Shown: in pieces, positions 1 through 8,656 of the stretch
How the letters are laid out: each line of letters begins with the position of its first letter
How positions within the stretch are numbered: the stretch's first letter is position 1
Source: Sandaracinaceae bacterium
Lineage (GTDB): Bacteria > Myxococcota_A > Polyangia > Polyangiales > Houyiibacteriaceae
Direction: 5' to 3'
NCBI GenBank assembly: GCA_020633055.1
Contig: JACKEJ010000014.1
Span: 62,001 to 126,000, forward strand
DNA length: 64,000 bases
The notes under the pieces: model-generated
Seen by the model: only the letters and a program-made list of their open reading frames with translations
Database searches by the model: none
What the model was told of the DNA's origin: nothing
Position numbers and translations under genes: made by a program

Positions 1-379
1 ACCAGCCTGGGCGACGCGTGGTGGCGCGGATACTGGACCGAGCACGAGCGCTGCGGCGCCCCCTGGCACGCCAGCGGCGCCTTCGGCTCCTCCTGGAACC
101 GCAGCGCAGGGAGCCAGCGCACAGCCTGGGAGCGGGGCTCCGGCGGACAGCGGTGGTCGCGTCGCGCTCGACGCCGAGAACGAGCGCACGTACGACCCGC
201 ACCGCTCGGTGGGCGCCAACGCGTCAATCGACTTCTTCTTCCGCGCCAACATGATGCGGCACCGGCGCGTGACGCGCAGCGCCGAGGACGTCGCGAACGG
301 CATCGACTATCTGCAGAGCTTCCGCTACGGCGGGGCCGTGCTGGACATCGGCATCACGCTCACGCTCGGCTGGTACTGA
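1..379 (+). CDS. C-terminal part of an outer-membrane-type protein (partial)
   Basis: The reading frame is open from the window edge to a TGA at 377-379. The visible part begins with a low-complexity Ala/Pro/Gly/Ser stretch of about 50 residues. It then passes into a more ordered segment that ends in alternating hydrophobic residues and a terminal Tyr (GGAVLDIGITLTLGWY). A C-terminal aromatic after an amphipathic strand is the usual signature of an outer-membrane beta-barrel, so I infer that the missing N-terminal part belongs to such a protein. No family can be named from this fragment. GC-rich third positions support coding. Confidence 0.6.
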   Translation, partial: PAWATRGGADTGPSTSAAAPPGTPAAPSAPPGTAAQGASAQPGSGAPADSGGRVALDAENERTYDPHRSVGANASIDFFFRANMMRHRRVTRSAEDVANGIDYLQSFRYGGAVLDIGITLTLGWY

Positions 380-441
380 GCGTCTTCCTCGGCCGAAGGG
401 CCAGGTGCGCCGTCGTCTGCGAACGGGGCAGCGGCGCGCCG

Positions 442-1452
442 GTGGCCCCGTCAGGCTGTGCAGCCTCTGCCCGCCACCGATTTACATGCAGACTGTCGCG
501 CTCCTGGACGACGCGTGTGGACAGCAGCTCGGCGGTTCAGGTCGGTGTCCCCTTGTGCTGTACCAAAAATGAACAGTACCCTCGGGGTGATGAACGCCTC
601 GACACCACGGTCTTCGAAGAGGTGGCGGGGCAGGACACGCCCACCATCCTGGGTGAGACGGTGCAGTTCCTGGCGGAGCGCTACGGCGTGATCGCGGCGT
701 GTGCGCCCGTGCCGGTCATCGACATCAACAACTCGGACTTCATCACGGGCAACTTCGTGCTGGCCGACGGGGCGTTCGCGCTCTACACCGCCGACGACCT
801 CGCGGGCGGCCCCTGCCCCCAGACGAACCTCGACCCGCGACAGCCCTCGTTCTACCTCGAGACCATCGAGCAGTCGGGCGACTTCGAGGTGTCGCTCAGC
901 GCGCGCGGCATCCCGCTCCCCATCCACAGCGATGTGACCCTCGTGCAGGTGCTGATCCTCCCGGCCAAGAGCGGCCTCGTGCTCGGCGGCACCTACGCCG
1001 CGGACCACGGCCCCTACGAGCTGATCCCCCTCGACCCGTCCGACCTGACCGTGCCCTACGACGACCTGTTGTACGGCACGATGGTCGTGGACTGGCGCGC
1101 GCGTCGCACCCTCATCCACTTCGAGTCGCTCGAGCCCAACACCACCACGCCCGCGGGCGGCAAGCGTCAGACCATGCTGCTCGAGAGCCCGCTGTTCGGC
1201 ACCGGCGTGTACGAAGCGACCTACCGTGCGATGGCGCGCTCCTGGGCCGAAGACCCCGAGCTGACGGGCAACCCCGTCATCGGCGTGCCCCGCAACCCCA
1301 TCCTCACGCCCCGCCGCGTGGACTTCCGCTACCACGGCGCCGCGCGCTTCCCGTACGTGCCCGAGACCGGCGTGCACGCGCCGTGTGAGAGCGACTTCAG
1401 CGACCCTGCGCACCTCGAGATCTGCCCGAGCAGCGCGCCCACCGCTCCCTGA
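442..1452 (+). CDS. Hypothetical protein with unclear, possibly truncated 5' end
   Basis: A convincing coding region runs from about base 590 to the TGA before 1453, with strong GC3 bias and acidic, well-mixed residues such as GTYAADHGPYELIPLD. Upstream of about 590 the same frame stays open but reads as low-quality sequence rich in Arg, Ser and Cys, without a signal peptide. In-frame candidate starts are GTG 442, TTG 553 and GTG 622, none with a good ribosome binding site. The protein may therefore be the C-terminal remnant of a longer gene whose 5' part was lost, or may start at GTG 622 (about 276 residues). I do not recognise a domain. A strong hairpin terminator follows it at 1502-1529. 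Confidence 0.5.
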   Translation: MAPSGCAASARHRFTCRLSRSWTTRVDSSSAVQVGVPLCCTKNEQYPRGDERLDTTVFEEVAGQDTPTILGETVQFLAERYGVIAACAPVPVIDINNSDFITGNFVLADGAFALYTADDLAGGPCPQTNLDPRQPSFYLETIEQSGDFEVSLSARGIPLPIHSDVTLVQVLILPAKSGLVLGGTYAADHGPYELIPLDPSDLTVPYDDLLYGTMVVDWRARRTLIHFESLEPNTTTPAGGKRQTMLLESPLFGTGVYEATYRAMARSWAEDPELTGNPVIGVPRNPILTPRRVDFRYHGAARFPYVPETGVHAPCESDFSDPAHLEICPSSAPTAP

Positions 1453-1501
1453 CCATCGAGCATCCGCTCGCTCACCCGTGTGAGCGCGACGTGAACCGCA
1501 C

Positions 1502-1529
1502 GAGAGCCCGCCGTCGATGGCGGGCTCTC
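1502..1529. terminator. Bidirectional hairpin terminator
   Basis: A perfect 11-bp stem, GAGAGCCCGCC (1502-1512) pairing with GGCGGGCTCTC (1519-1529), encloses a 6-base loop. It lies in the gap between the convergent genes ending at 1452 (+) and 1565 (-). There is no long T tract, as is common in very GC-rich genomes. Confidence 0.75.
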
Positions 1530-1564
1530 TGCGTCTCGGCGTGGTGTCGCCCTTGGCCCGTCGG

Positions 1565-2212
1565 TCAGAGCGTGACGAAGTCCTGGAGGATCTCCGTGCC
1601 GTCCATGCGCGGGTGCACGATGGTGAAGTGCGCCACGCCGCCCCCTGGCGCCTGCCCGACGGAGCCTACGTTGATGACATGCGCGCCTGTCAGCGCCCGC
1701 TGGAACGGGACATGGGTCGACCCGACGACGAACAGGTCCGCAGGGTCGCTGTCCAACAGCGTGATCAGCTCCTCGTCGTCGAGGTCGTGGCTCAGCTCCG
1801 CGCCCGTGCCCAGAGGCGACTCGTGGGTCATCAGGATCTCGCGGCCGTCGATCATCGGGATGCGCAGACGCTCCGGCAGCCGCCGCAGGGACTGGAGCAC
1901 AAGCTCTCCGAGGTCGCGGCGGGTGCGCGCGAAGCGCTCGGCGCTCCTGCGTTCGGCGTCGTCGCTTGGCTCGAGCGAGCTCGGGTCGATCATGCACAGC
2001 GCGGTGTCACTGGCTCCCCGCGTACAGCGAGCGCCCACCGCCTGCAGCCGGCGCCACACCTCGAGCGGCTCGTCGCCCCCCAAGAGCAGGTCGCCAGCGA
2101 CGTAGATGTCGCTCACGTCGCGCCGGGCGAGCTCTTGCAGCACGGCCTCGAGGGGCGCGAGCGCACCGTGGACATCGGAGAGGAAGGCCATCGACTTGGC
2201 AGCAGGCAGCAT
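1565..2212 (-). CDS. Calcineurin-like metallophosphoesterase
   Basis: The protein has about 216 residues and belongs to the YfcE/Metallophos_2-type phosphoesterases. Near the N terminus is SDVHG (metal-binding Asp and His), followed by AGDLLLGG (the GD motif), then HESPLG and GSTHVPF, which supply the later metal-binding histidines. The third family motif, normally GNHD or GNCD, reads RGASD, so the usual Asn/His general-acid position is altered; activity may be changed. ATG 2212 and ATG 2191 (starting MAFLSDVHG) are both possible starts, and the second is nearer the usual family length. The substrate is unknown. The gene is divergent from the unknown protein starting at 2298. Confidence 0.8.
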   Translation of the reverse strand: MLPAAKSMAFLSDVHGALAPLEAVLQELARRDVSDIYVAGDLLLGGDEPLEVWRRLQAVGARCTRGASDTALCMIDPSSLEPSDDAERRSAERFARTRRDLGELVLQSLRRLPERLRIPMIDGREILMTHESPLGTGAELSHDLDDEELITLLDSDPADLFVVGSTHVPFQRALTGAHVINVGSVGQAPGGGVAHFTIVHPRMDGTEILQDFVTL

Positions 2213-2297
2213 GCTGGTGCGTATAGCAGCCCGGCACGCCCAAGGAGCGCTTGTCACGATCTTGGTAGGCCGATGTAGGCAAAGGTACGCTTCGTCG

Positions 2298-2777
2298 ATG
2301 CTCAGCCCAGCGCGTGTCCCCCCGCCCCGCCCTCAGCTCGCCCGCGCCACGCGCGCTCGCCTCGTACGGCACGCCGAGCCTCGCTGCACGCTCACGCGCG
2401 AAGCCGAAGAAGCCATCTTCGCGTGCGGAGAGCTCTTGTCGGAGGGCTCCCAAGCGCTCCGACCGGGCGCCGACGGTTGCGCGCGCTACTTCGGGACGTC
2501 GATGTTCAGCGTGGACCTGGGCCGCGTTGCGCGGCTGCTCGGCGCGCGCAGCACGCCGACCGAGTTGGCGGCGCTGCGAGACGCCATCGATGGGTCGATG
2601 CGGGTGCGCCTGCGGCTGATGCGCTGGGCGCGGGCCGAGGCCGCTCGTCGGGTCCCGAGTCACATGCTTGGCACGGCCACGGTCGAGACCCGGATGCGCC
2701 TGACCGAGAACGAGCTACACATCGACATCGATCTCGAAGTCCCCCTTGAAGTATTGTCGGAGCGGAGCATCCCTTGA
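2298..2777 (+). CDS. Hypothetical protein coupled to MerR-TPR regulator
   Basis: This predicted soluble protein has 159 residues and no signal peptide or membrane segment. The start is taken as ATG 2298 because the open frame further upstream lies antisense to the phosphoesterase gene. The middle is rich in Arg, Ala and Leu helices. The C terminus alternates charged and hydrophobic residues (ENELHIDIDLEVPLEV). Its stop codon overlaps the TTG start of the next gene (TTGA at 2774-2777), so the two are probably translated together and may act together. I do not recognise the family. Confidence 0.6.
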   Translation: MLSPARVPPPRPQLARATRARLVRHAEPRCTLTREAEEAIFACGELLSEGSQALRPGADGCARYFGTSMFSVDLGRVARLLGARSTPTELAALRDAIDGSMRVRLRLMRWARAEAARRVPSHMLGTATVETRMRLTENELHIDIDLEVPLEVLSERSIP

Positions 2778-3781
2778 GCGAAGAGCGCGACAACGTCATC
2801 CACGTCGCTTTCAGCCGCGATGGCGTGGGCACGCGCATCGCCGCGCCCGCGCCCCTGGCTCAAGGCACCGACGACGCGCCGAAGCCGCAGCGCCGCGCGG
2901 ACGACCCGCTGGCGGACCTGTACGGAACCGCCGACGTCGCCAAGCTGTTCGACCTGAAGGAGAGCCGCCTGCGCAGCTGGGCGCGCTCCGGCTTCATCAC
3001 GCCGTCGGCCACGCTCGGGAAGCGGCAGCTCTACACCTTCCAGGACCTCGTCAGCGTGCGCGCCGCCAAGGCGCTGCTCGAGCGCGGTGTCCCGCTGCAG
3101 CGCGTGAAAGACTCGGTGGCGGCCATTCGGCGCACGCTGCCCACCATCAGCCGGCCGCTGGCCGAATTGCGCGTCACCGAGGAAGGCGGCTCCGTGGTCA
3201 TGCGCGACCGCCGCGGCGCGTTCGAGCCCACGACTGGGCAGCTGGTGATCGACTTCGAGGTCGAGAGCCTGCGCGACGACGTGGTGCGCGTGCTGCGCAC
3301 GGGGCCTACCGCCGAGGCCCGCCGCACGGCCTACGAGCACTACCTGGAGGGCTGCCGCCTGGACGAAGACGAGGCCACGTTCGAGCGAGCCGAGGCGGCG
3401 TACTTGGCCGCGCTCCGCCTGGACGCCTCGCTAGGCAACGCGCACACCAACCTGGGCAACCTCTGCTACCGACGCGGGCGCGTGGAGGAGGCGCGGGGCC
3501 ACTACCAGAACGCGCTCCGCATCGACGCCGAGCAGCCAGAGGCCCACTACAACCTCGGCTTCCTCGCGCTGGACGCCGGAGACGCCTCCAGCGCAGTGCG
3601 TTCGTTCGAGCGCGCCCTCGGGTCGGACCCGTCGTTCGCGGACGCGCACTTCAATCTGGCGATGGCGTACGAAGAGCTGGGCCGCCCTCGGGACGCACGC
3701 CCGCATTGGGAGACGTACCTGGCCCTCGAACCCGCTGGAAGCTGGGCGTCCATCGCCGAGCGGTACCTGCTGCCGCGCTGA
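2774..3781 (+). CDS. MerR-type HTH regulator fused to TPR repeats
   Basis: The 335-residue protein combines two parts. Residues about 50-120 form a MerR-family winged helix (YGTADVAKLFDLKESRLRSW, then a tyrosine-containing QLYTFQDLVSVRAAKALLERGV segment). Residues about 195-335 carry three or four tetratricopeptide repeats with typical NLGNLCYRRGRVEEA and NLGFLALDAGD patterns. MerR proteins bind DNA as dimers; the TPR half should bind a protein partner in place of a small-molecule effector. Translation starts at TTG 2774 inside the stop codon of the preceding gene. The regulated genes cannot be told from this sequence. Confidence 0.85.
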   Translation: MSEERDNVIHVAFSRDGVGTRIAAPAPLAQGTDDAPKPQRRADDPLADLYGTADVAKLFDLKESRLRSWARSGFITPSATLGKRQLYTFQDLVSVRAAKALLERGVPLQRVKDSVAAIRRTLPTISRPLAELRVTEEGGSVVMRDRRGAFEPTTGQLVIDFEVESLRDDVVRVLRTGPTAEARRTAYEHYLEGCRLDEDEATFERAEAAYLAALRLDASLGNAHTNLGNLCYRRGRVEEARGHYQNALRIDAEQPEAHYNLGFLALDAGDASSAVRSFERALGSDPSFADAHFNLAMAYEELGRPRDARPHWETYLALEPAGSWASIAERYLLPR

Positions 3782-3801
3782 TCCCACCCCGGGGGGGCGC
3801 C

Positions 3802-4761
3802 TCAGATGACCTTGAGGTAGCCCGCCTTGAGCAGCTTCACGATCAGCTCGCTGGTGTGGACGTCACCCGCCAGGCTCTTGTTGAGGACGGTCTCCACGCG
3901 CGAGTAGTTGTGCGCGATCTGCAGGATGTCCAGCTCGTCCGGGCTGAGGTCGCGCAGCGGTGGGATGAGCGGGGAGCACATCTCGAGCTGGGCGCTGTGC
4001 GGCGGCACCTCCGGGCCGAGGCGCTTGACCTCGTCCAGCTGGCGCATGGCTTCCATGAGCAGCCCCTCGGTGCTCATCTCGATCTCGCCAGGGAAGTCGC
4101 GCTCCTCGACACCTTCCATGTCGAAGGTGCCCTCCGCCCACGTGAGGATGCGGTAGAAGCTCTTCTCGGGCGCGACGTCGTAGTTGTCGTTCACGGCCGC
4201 GTAGTGCAGGCGCCCCTTGTCGAGGTGCAGCTTGCCCACGTCCGTGTCGGTGCGGACCACCAGGGTGCCGCTCTTCTTGCTGGCCGCGAACAGCTGCAGC
4301 AAGTCCGGGAGGGGCACCTCGGCGATGGAGCCGGTCATGGTGCGCACCTGCGACGTGCGCTTGCCCGCTGCCACGTCCTCCAGCGCGGCCTTGGCCTCGC
4401 GCATGGTGGCGGCGCCCTCCGTGGCGACCACCTTGATGATGCTGGTGCCGATGAGGACGCGGTCGCCCTCGGAGAGCTTGGAGCGCTTGATGCGCTCACC
4501 GTTCACGAAGCTCCCGTTGGTGGAGCCCAGGTCCTGGATGAAGATCTGCCCGTTGGTGACGGTGATCTTGGCGTGACGGCGCGACACCATGTCTTCGACG
4601 AGCACCATGTCGAGCTCGCCGGAGCGACCGACCACGACCTCCCCGTTCTCGGGCAGCGGAAACTCGCCACCCTGGTACTTCCCGGAGATGAAGCGGAGCG
4701 CAAAGGCACGGGCGGGCCGCGAGGGCGGCGGCGGCATCATGTTCGGGATAGGAGTCTCCAC
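3802..4761 (-). CDS. FHA domain protein with DUF4388 (PATAN) domain
   Basis: The protein has about 319 residues. Residues about 20-112 form a forkhead-associated domain with the phosphothreonine-binding signature: GRSGELD, then SRRHAKI, then STNGSFVNG. Residues about 140-255 match DUF4388, beginning with SGSIAEVPLPDLLQL-like sequence (here TGSIAEVPLPDLLQLFAASK), a domain common in predatory and gliding bacteria. FHA domains read threonine phosphorylation, so this is a plausible target or adaptor of the Ser/Thr kinases in the region. The first codon used here is GTG 4761; ATG 4740 and ATG 4737 are alternatives and would leave the domains intact. Confidence 0.9.
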   Translation of the reverse strand: METPIPNMMPPPPSRPARAFALRFISGKYQGGEFPLPENGEVVVGRSGELDMVLVEDMVSRRHAKITVTNGQIFIQDLGSTNGSFVNGERIKRSKLSEGDRVLIGTSIIKVVATEGAATMREAKAALEDVAAGKRTSQVRTMTGSIAEVPLPDLLQLFAASKKSGTLVVRTDTDVGKLHLDKGRLHYAAVNDNYDVAPEKSFYRILTWAEGTFDMEGVEERDFPGEIEMSTEGLLMEAMRQLDEVKRLGPEVPPHSAQLEMCSPLIPPLRDLSPDELDILQIAHNYSRVETVLNKSLAGDVHTSELIVKLLKAGYLKVI

Positions 4762-4880
4762 GTGGCGTATCGCTGCGAGTCACAACCCGCAGAGCGCAAG
4801 GCTAGAAGGCCAAGGGGCACCCGGTCAAGGACGAGGTGCGCAGAAGCGTCGTTCCCATCGACATTCGCCGGTCATGTTAT

Positions 4881-4885
4881 AGGAG
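4881..4885 (+). promoter_or_regulatory. Ribosome binding site fixing the 4890 start
   Basis: AGGAG at 4881-4885 sits 4 bases before ATG 4890. It selects the start that gives a proper signal peptide over the upstream in-frame codons. Confidence 0.6.
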
Positions 4886-4889
4886 CCCC

Positions 4890-7793
4890 ATGTTCGTGCC
4901 GCGCCGCGTCGGCGTTTCGACGCTCTTGCTCGCCCTCTGGCTAGCCGCGCTGCCCAGCACGGGGGCCGCCCAGCTGCGCGATCGAAGTGTGCGCTGGCGC
5001 ACCGTGAACACCGAGCATTTTGCCGTCCACTATCCCGCCCACCTGGGGCCCGTGGCGCGTCGCGCGGGCTACGCGCTGGAGCGGGCGCACGCGCGTGTGT
5101 CCCCGGTGGTGGAGAACGAGATGAGCGGTCGCGTGCAGGTGACGCTCTCGGACGACTCGGAGTCCGCGAACGGCCTGGCCACCGCACTCCCGTACGACGC
5201 GATCCGACTGTTCGCGACCGCGCCCGAGGACATGAGCGCCTTGGCCGACTTCGACGACTGGCTCACGACGCTGATCACCCACGAGCACACGCACATCTTG
5301 CACCTGAGCAACATCTCGGGGCTGCCCGCCATCATCAACCGCATCTTCGGTCGCCTGCTGGCTCCCAACCAGACGCAGCCTCGCTTCATCGTCGAGGGGC
5401 TCGCCACGTACATGGAGTCGCGCGAGACGGCGGGCGGCCGCATGCGCTCGACGCAGTTCGAGATGTACCTGCGCATGGCGTTCCTGGAGGACCGCGTCCT
5501 GACCCTGGACCAGCTCGCCAACGACATCGACCAGTGGCCCCGCGGCGCGACGTGGTACCTGTACGGCTCGCGTCTGATGGCGCACATCGCGCAGCACTAC
5601 GGCGATCACGCCATCGCCGAGATGGCCGACATCTACGGACGCAACCCCGTGCCCTACGGGCTGAGTCGCGCTGCGCGGCGGGCCACGGGTTCCACCTGGC
5701 CCGAGCTGTACGCAGCGTTCCAAGAGGAGATGCGCGCCCGCTATCGGGCCGAACAGGAGGCCGTGGAGGCCGCCGGGCGCGTCGAGGGTGAGCGCCTGAC
5801 CCACCACGGCGAGACCGCGCTCTACCCGCGCTTCGCGCCCGATGGGAGCCTGATTTACATGGCCATGGACGGCCGCAGCGATCCCCAGCTGCGGAGACTG
5901 CCCGTAGGCGGTGGCGCCCCCGAGAAGATCACCCGCGTCGCGGGCGCGGCCGCGCCCAGCGCACTGCCGGACGGGAGCATCGTGTACGACTCGGTCGACT
6001 TCGACCGTGGCATCTACGCGCGCTTCGACCTGTTCCGCAAGCGCCCCGGACGGCGGCGCCCCGAGCGCCTGACGACGGGCTTGCGCGCTCGTGCCCCCGA
6101 CGTCTCGCCGGACGGAACCCAGGTGGTGTTCACGGTGAACGATGGCGGCACCTCGCACCTCGAGGTCGCGCAGCTGGACGACGTCGCGGGCACGCGGAGA
6201 CGCCTGGTGACGAGCGCGCCGTTCGAGCAGGTCTACACGCCGCGCTTCTCGCCGGACGGTCGACACGTCGCCTACTCGGTGTGGCGCGCGGGGGGATATC
6301 GCGACGTGCACGTGATCGACGCCGTGACGGGCCGAGTGCGCGAGCTGACCCACGACCGCGCGCTCGATCTCGGCCCGACCTTCACGCCCGACGGGGCACA
6401 CGTGGTGTTCTCCTCGGACCGCACCGGCATCGCCAACCTCTACGCGATCGCGCTCGACACGGGCGTCACGCGCCAGCTGACCAACGTCGTGAGCGGCGCG
6501 TACTGCCCCGTCGTCTCGCCCTCGGGAGACCGCATCGTCTACGTCGGCTACACGAGCTACGGCTTCGACCTGTACGCGCTCCGCCTGGACGGTTCTCCCG
6601 AGACGTGGGGGCGCCCTGCCCTGCCGTACCGAGACACGCGCCCGGAGCCCAGCGCGACAGGGGTCCTCGGGGGCCCGAGCCATCGCTATCGCCCGGTGGA
6701 GACGCTCTACCCTCGCAGCTATCGTCTCGGCTTCGAGAGCAACACGCTGTTGGGCGGCAGCATGCTGAGCCTCTCGGTCGACGGCGAGGACGCCGTGGGC
6801 TGGTTCGTCTGGAGCGCGAGGGTCGACCTCACGCTCCCGGCGGGAGAGGTCGACCTGACCACCAGCGGCCGCTACCAGCGCGGGACGGTCCCGGTCGCGT
6901 GGCGCTTCTTCCGTCGACACGCGGCGCGCAACGACTTGGTGGTGGAGGGCGTGCGACAGCCGTGGCGCGAGCGGGCCCTGGGCGGTGACATCTCGCTCTC
7001 GCGGAGCTTCCCGCGGTCGTTCCACTCCACCACGCTCTCGGGAGGCTACGCGGTGACACACATCGCGAGCGTGAGCCCCTTCCGCGGCGAGCTGGACCCG
7101 AACTTCCCGCCTCCGAGCGTGCCGGAGCGTGGGTTCTTCACGCGAGCCCGGGTGGGCTTCGCGTACTCCGACGCGCGCGCGCAGATCTACGACATGACCA
7201 CGTCGGTGGGGCGCTCGCTGAACGTGACGATGAGCGCCGCAGACCGCGCCATCGGCAATCCCTACCGGGCGGCGGCGCTCAGCTGGGGCTTCTCACGGTA
7301 CTGGGAGAACCCTCTCATCCATCACCACATCTTCGCGCTGCGCTACAGCGGTGGGCTCTCGGCCGGCGACCGAGGCAGGCGCGCTCTCTACAGCATCGGC
7401 GGGTTCCCCTCCCCCGACTTCCAGGAGCTGCTGTTCGAGCATCCGGTGTTCGGTGGGCAGGCGCTCCGGGGCTACGCGCCCGGGGACCGTCGCGGGCTGC
7501 GCTTCCAGCTCGTCCAGCTGGAGTACCGCTTCCCGATCGTGCGCATCCAGCACGGCCTGCAGACCAACCCGTTCTACCTGAACCGTGTGCACGCGCTGGT
7601 GTTCGCGGACTACGGCGACGCCTACAGCACGCGCCTCGATCTCTCCACGTTCCGGCTGGGCGTCGGGGCCGAGCTGTTCCTCGACTTCACGGTGGGGTAC
7701 GTCCTGCCGTTCACGCTCCGCCTGGGATTCGCGTACGGCGCGAACGAAGGTGGGGGCCCGCGCATGTACTTTCACTTGGGCCGCCCGTTCTGA
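4890..7793 (+). CDS. HExxH metalloprotease / PD40 propeller / Omp85-type barrel fusion
   Basis: The exported protein has 967 residues. A signal peptide (residues 1-27, ending TGAAQ) is followed by a gluzincin-like peptidase domain: HEHTH at 131-135 and EGLATYMES at about 169-177, which would supply the third zinc ligand. Residues about 300-560 carry repeated TolB/PD40 blades (PRFSPDGRHVAYSV, PTFTPDGAHVVFSSDR). The last 300 residues resemble a BamA/surface-antigen barrel, with a GGQALRGYAPGD motif and a C-terminal Phe. The expected location is the outer membrane with protease and propeller on one face. The substrate is unknown. It lies 60 bases upstream of pyrH on the same strand but is probably unrelated to it. 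Confidence 0.85.
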   Translation: MFVPRRVGVSTLLLALWLAALPSTGAAQLRDRSVRWRTVNTEHFAVHYPAHLGPVARRAGYALERAHARVSPVVENEMSGRVQVTLSDDSESANGLATALPYDAIRLFATAPEDMSALADFDDWLTTLITHEHTHILHLSNISGLPAIINRIFGRLLAPNQTQPRFIVEGLATYMESRETAGGRMRSTQFEMYLRMAFLEDRVLTLDQLANDIDQWPRGATWYLYGSRLMAHIAQHYGDHAIAEMADIYGRNPVPYGLSRAARRATGSTWPELYAAFQEEMRARYRAEQEAVEAAGRVEGERLTHHGETALYPRFAPDGSLIYMAMDGRSDPQLRRLPVGGGAPEKITRVAGAAAPSALPDGSIVYDSVDFDRGIYARFDLFRKRPGRRRPERLTTGLRARAPDVSPDGTQVVFTVNDGGTSHLEVAQLDDVAGTRRRLVTSAPFEQVYTPRFSPDGRHVAYSVWRAGGYRDVHVIDAVTGRVRELTHDRALDLGPTFTPDGAHVVFSSDRTGIANLYAIALDTGVTRQLTNVVSGAYCPVVSPSGDRIVYVGYTSYGFDLYALRLDGSPETWGRPALPYRDTRPEPSATGVLGGPSHRYRPVETLYPRSYRLGFESNTLLGGSMLSLSVDGEDAVGWFVWSARVDLTLPAGEVDLTTSGRYQRGTVPVAWRFFRRHAARNDLVVEGVRQPWRERALGGDISLSRSFPRSFHSTTLSGGYAVTHIASVSPFRGELDPNFPPPSVPERGFFTRARVGFAYSDARAQIYDMTTSVGRSLNVTMSAADRAIGNPYRAAALSWGFSRYWENPLIHHHIFALRYSGGLSAGDRGRRALYSIGGFPSPDFQELLFEHPVFGGQALRGYAPGDRRGLRFQLVQLEYRFPIVRIQHGLQTNPFYLNRVHALVFADYGDAYSTRLDLSTFRLGVGAELFLDFTVGYVLPFTLRLGFAYGANEGGGPRMYFHLGRPF

Positions 7794-7853
7794 CGCGGGG
7801 GGCGGCTGCGAGCGCGGTTGCGCCTCTCCCCGCCGGACGCTAGACCCGTCCCC

Positions 7854-8582
7854 ATGGCGGAACTCAAGCACAAGCGCGTGTTGCTCAAGCTCTCGGGCGA
7901 GGCCCTCTGTGGCGAAGTGGGCGGCTTCGGGCTGCGCCCCTCGACGCTCAGCGACATCGCGTCGGAGATCGCCGAGGTGCACCACGCGGGCGCCGAGATC
8001 GGCATCGTGATTGGCGGCGGGAACATCTTCCGTGGCCTCAAAGGCAGCGCGAGCGGCATGGACCGCACGTCGGCCGACCACATGGGCATGCTGGCCACCG
8101 TCATCAACGGCCTCGCCCTCCAGGACGCGCTGGAGAAGAAGGGCGTCCAGACGCGCGTGATGAGCGCTCTGGCGGTCAGCGCGGTGGCCGAGCCCTACAT
8201 CCGCCGGCGGGCCATCCGGCACCTCGAGAAGCACCGTATCGTCATCTTCGTGGCGGGCACGGGTAACCCGTACTTCTCGACGGACACGGCCGCGGCGCTG
8301 CGCGCGATGGAGATCCACGCCGACGCGCTGATGAAGGCCACCAAGGTCGAGGGCGTGTACGACGCGGACCCGGCCACCCACGCCAACGCGCAGATGTACC
8401 GCCGCCTCAGCTACGACCGCTTCCTCGCGGACCGCGTAGGGGTCATGGACAGCACGGCCGTCACGCTCTGTCGGGACAACAAGCTGCCCATCCGGGTGTT
8501 CGCGCTGCACCAGCGCGGCAACATCAAGCGGGTGGTCATGGGCGAGGACGTCGGCACCCTCGTCGCCGAAGAGGGCGAATGA
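7854..8582 (+). CDS. pyrH: UMP kinase
   Basis: The 242-residue cytoplasmic enzyme phosphorylates UMP to UDP with ATP, the committed kinase step of pyrimidine nucleotide supply. It has the amino-acid-kinase fold with LLKLSGEAL near the N terminus, VIGGGNIFRG, DHMGMLATVINGL and GTGNPYFSTDTAA, all diagnostic of bacterial PyrH. ATG 7854 is chosen because it gives the usual MAELKHKRVLLKLSGE start. frr follows 74 bases downstream. In most bacteria rpsB and tsf precede pyrH on the same strand; here they lie downstream in the opposite orientation. Confidence 0.97.
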   Translation: MAELKHKRVLLKLSGEALCGEVGGFGLRPSTLSDIASEIAEVHHAGAEIGIVIGGGNIFRGLKGSASGMDRTSADHMGMLATVINGLALQDALEKKGVQTRVMSALAVSAVAEPYIRRRAIRHLEKHRIVIFVAGTGNPYFSTDTAAALRAMEIHADALMKATKVEGVYDADPATHANAQMYRRLSYDRFLADRVGVMDSTAVTLCRDNKLPIRVFALHQRGNIKRVVMGEDVGTLVAEEGE

Positions 8583-8656
8583 CGCACCACGGCCGCGCGG
8601 TTTTTTGATAGGACTGCGCGGCACAACGGGCTCCGCCAGCCCGAGGGAGAACGGAC

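Noticed and set aside
4941..7061. Long minus-strand open frame across the HExxH-PD40 gene
   Set aside because: Arg/His-rich translation with no motif; it is the antisense shadow of the fusion protein.
8590..8612. Terminator between pyrH and frr (CCGCGCGG followed by T6)
   Set aside because: The self-complementary stem leaves no loop, so it would not form a stable hairpin. The genes are probably co-transcribed.
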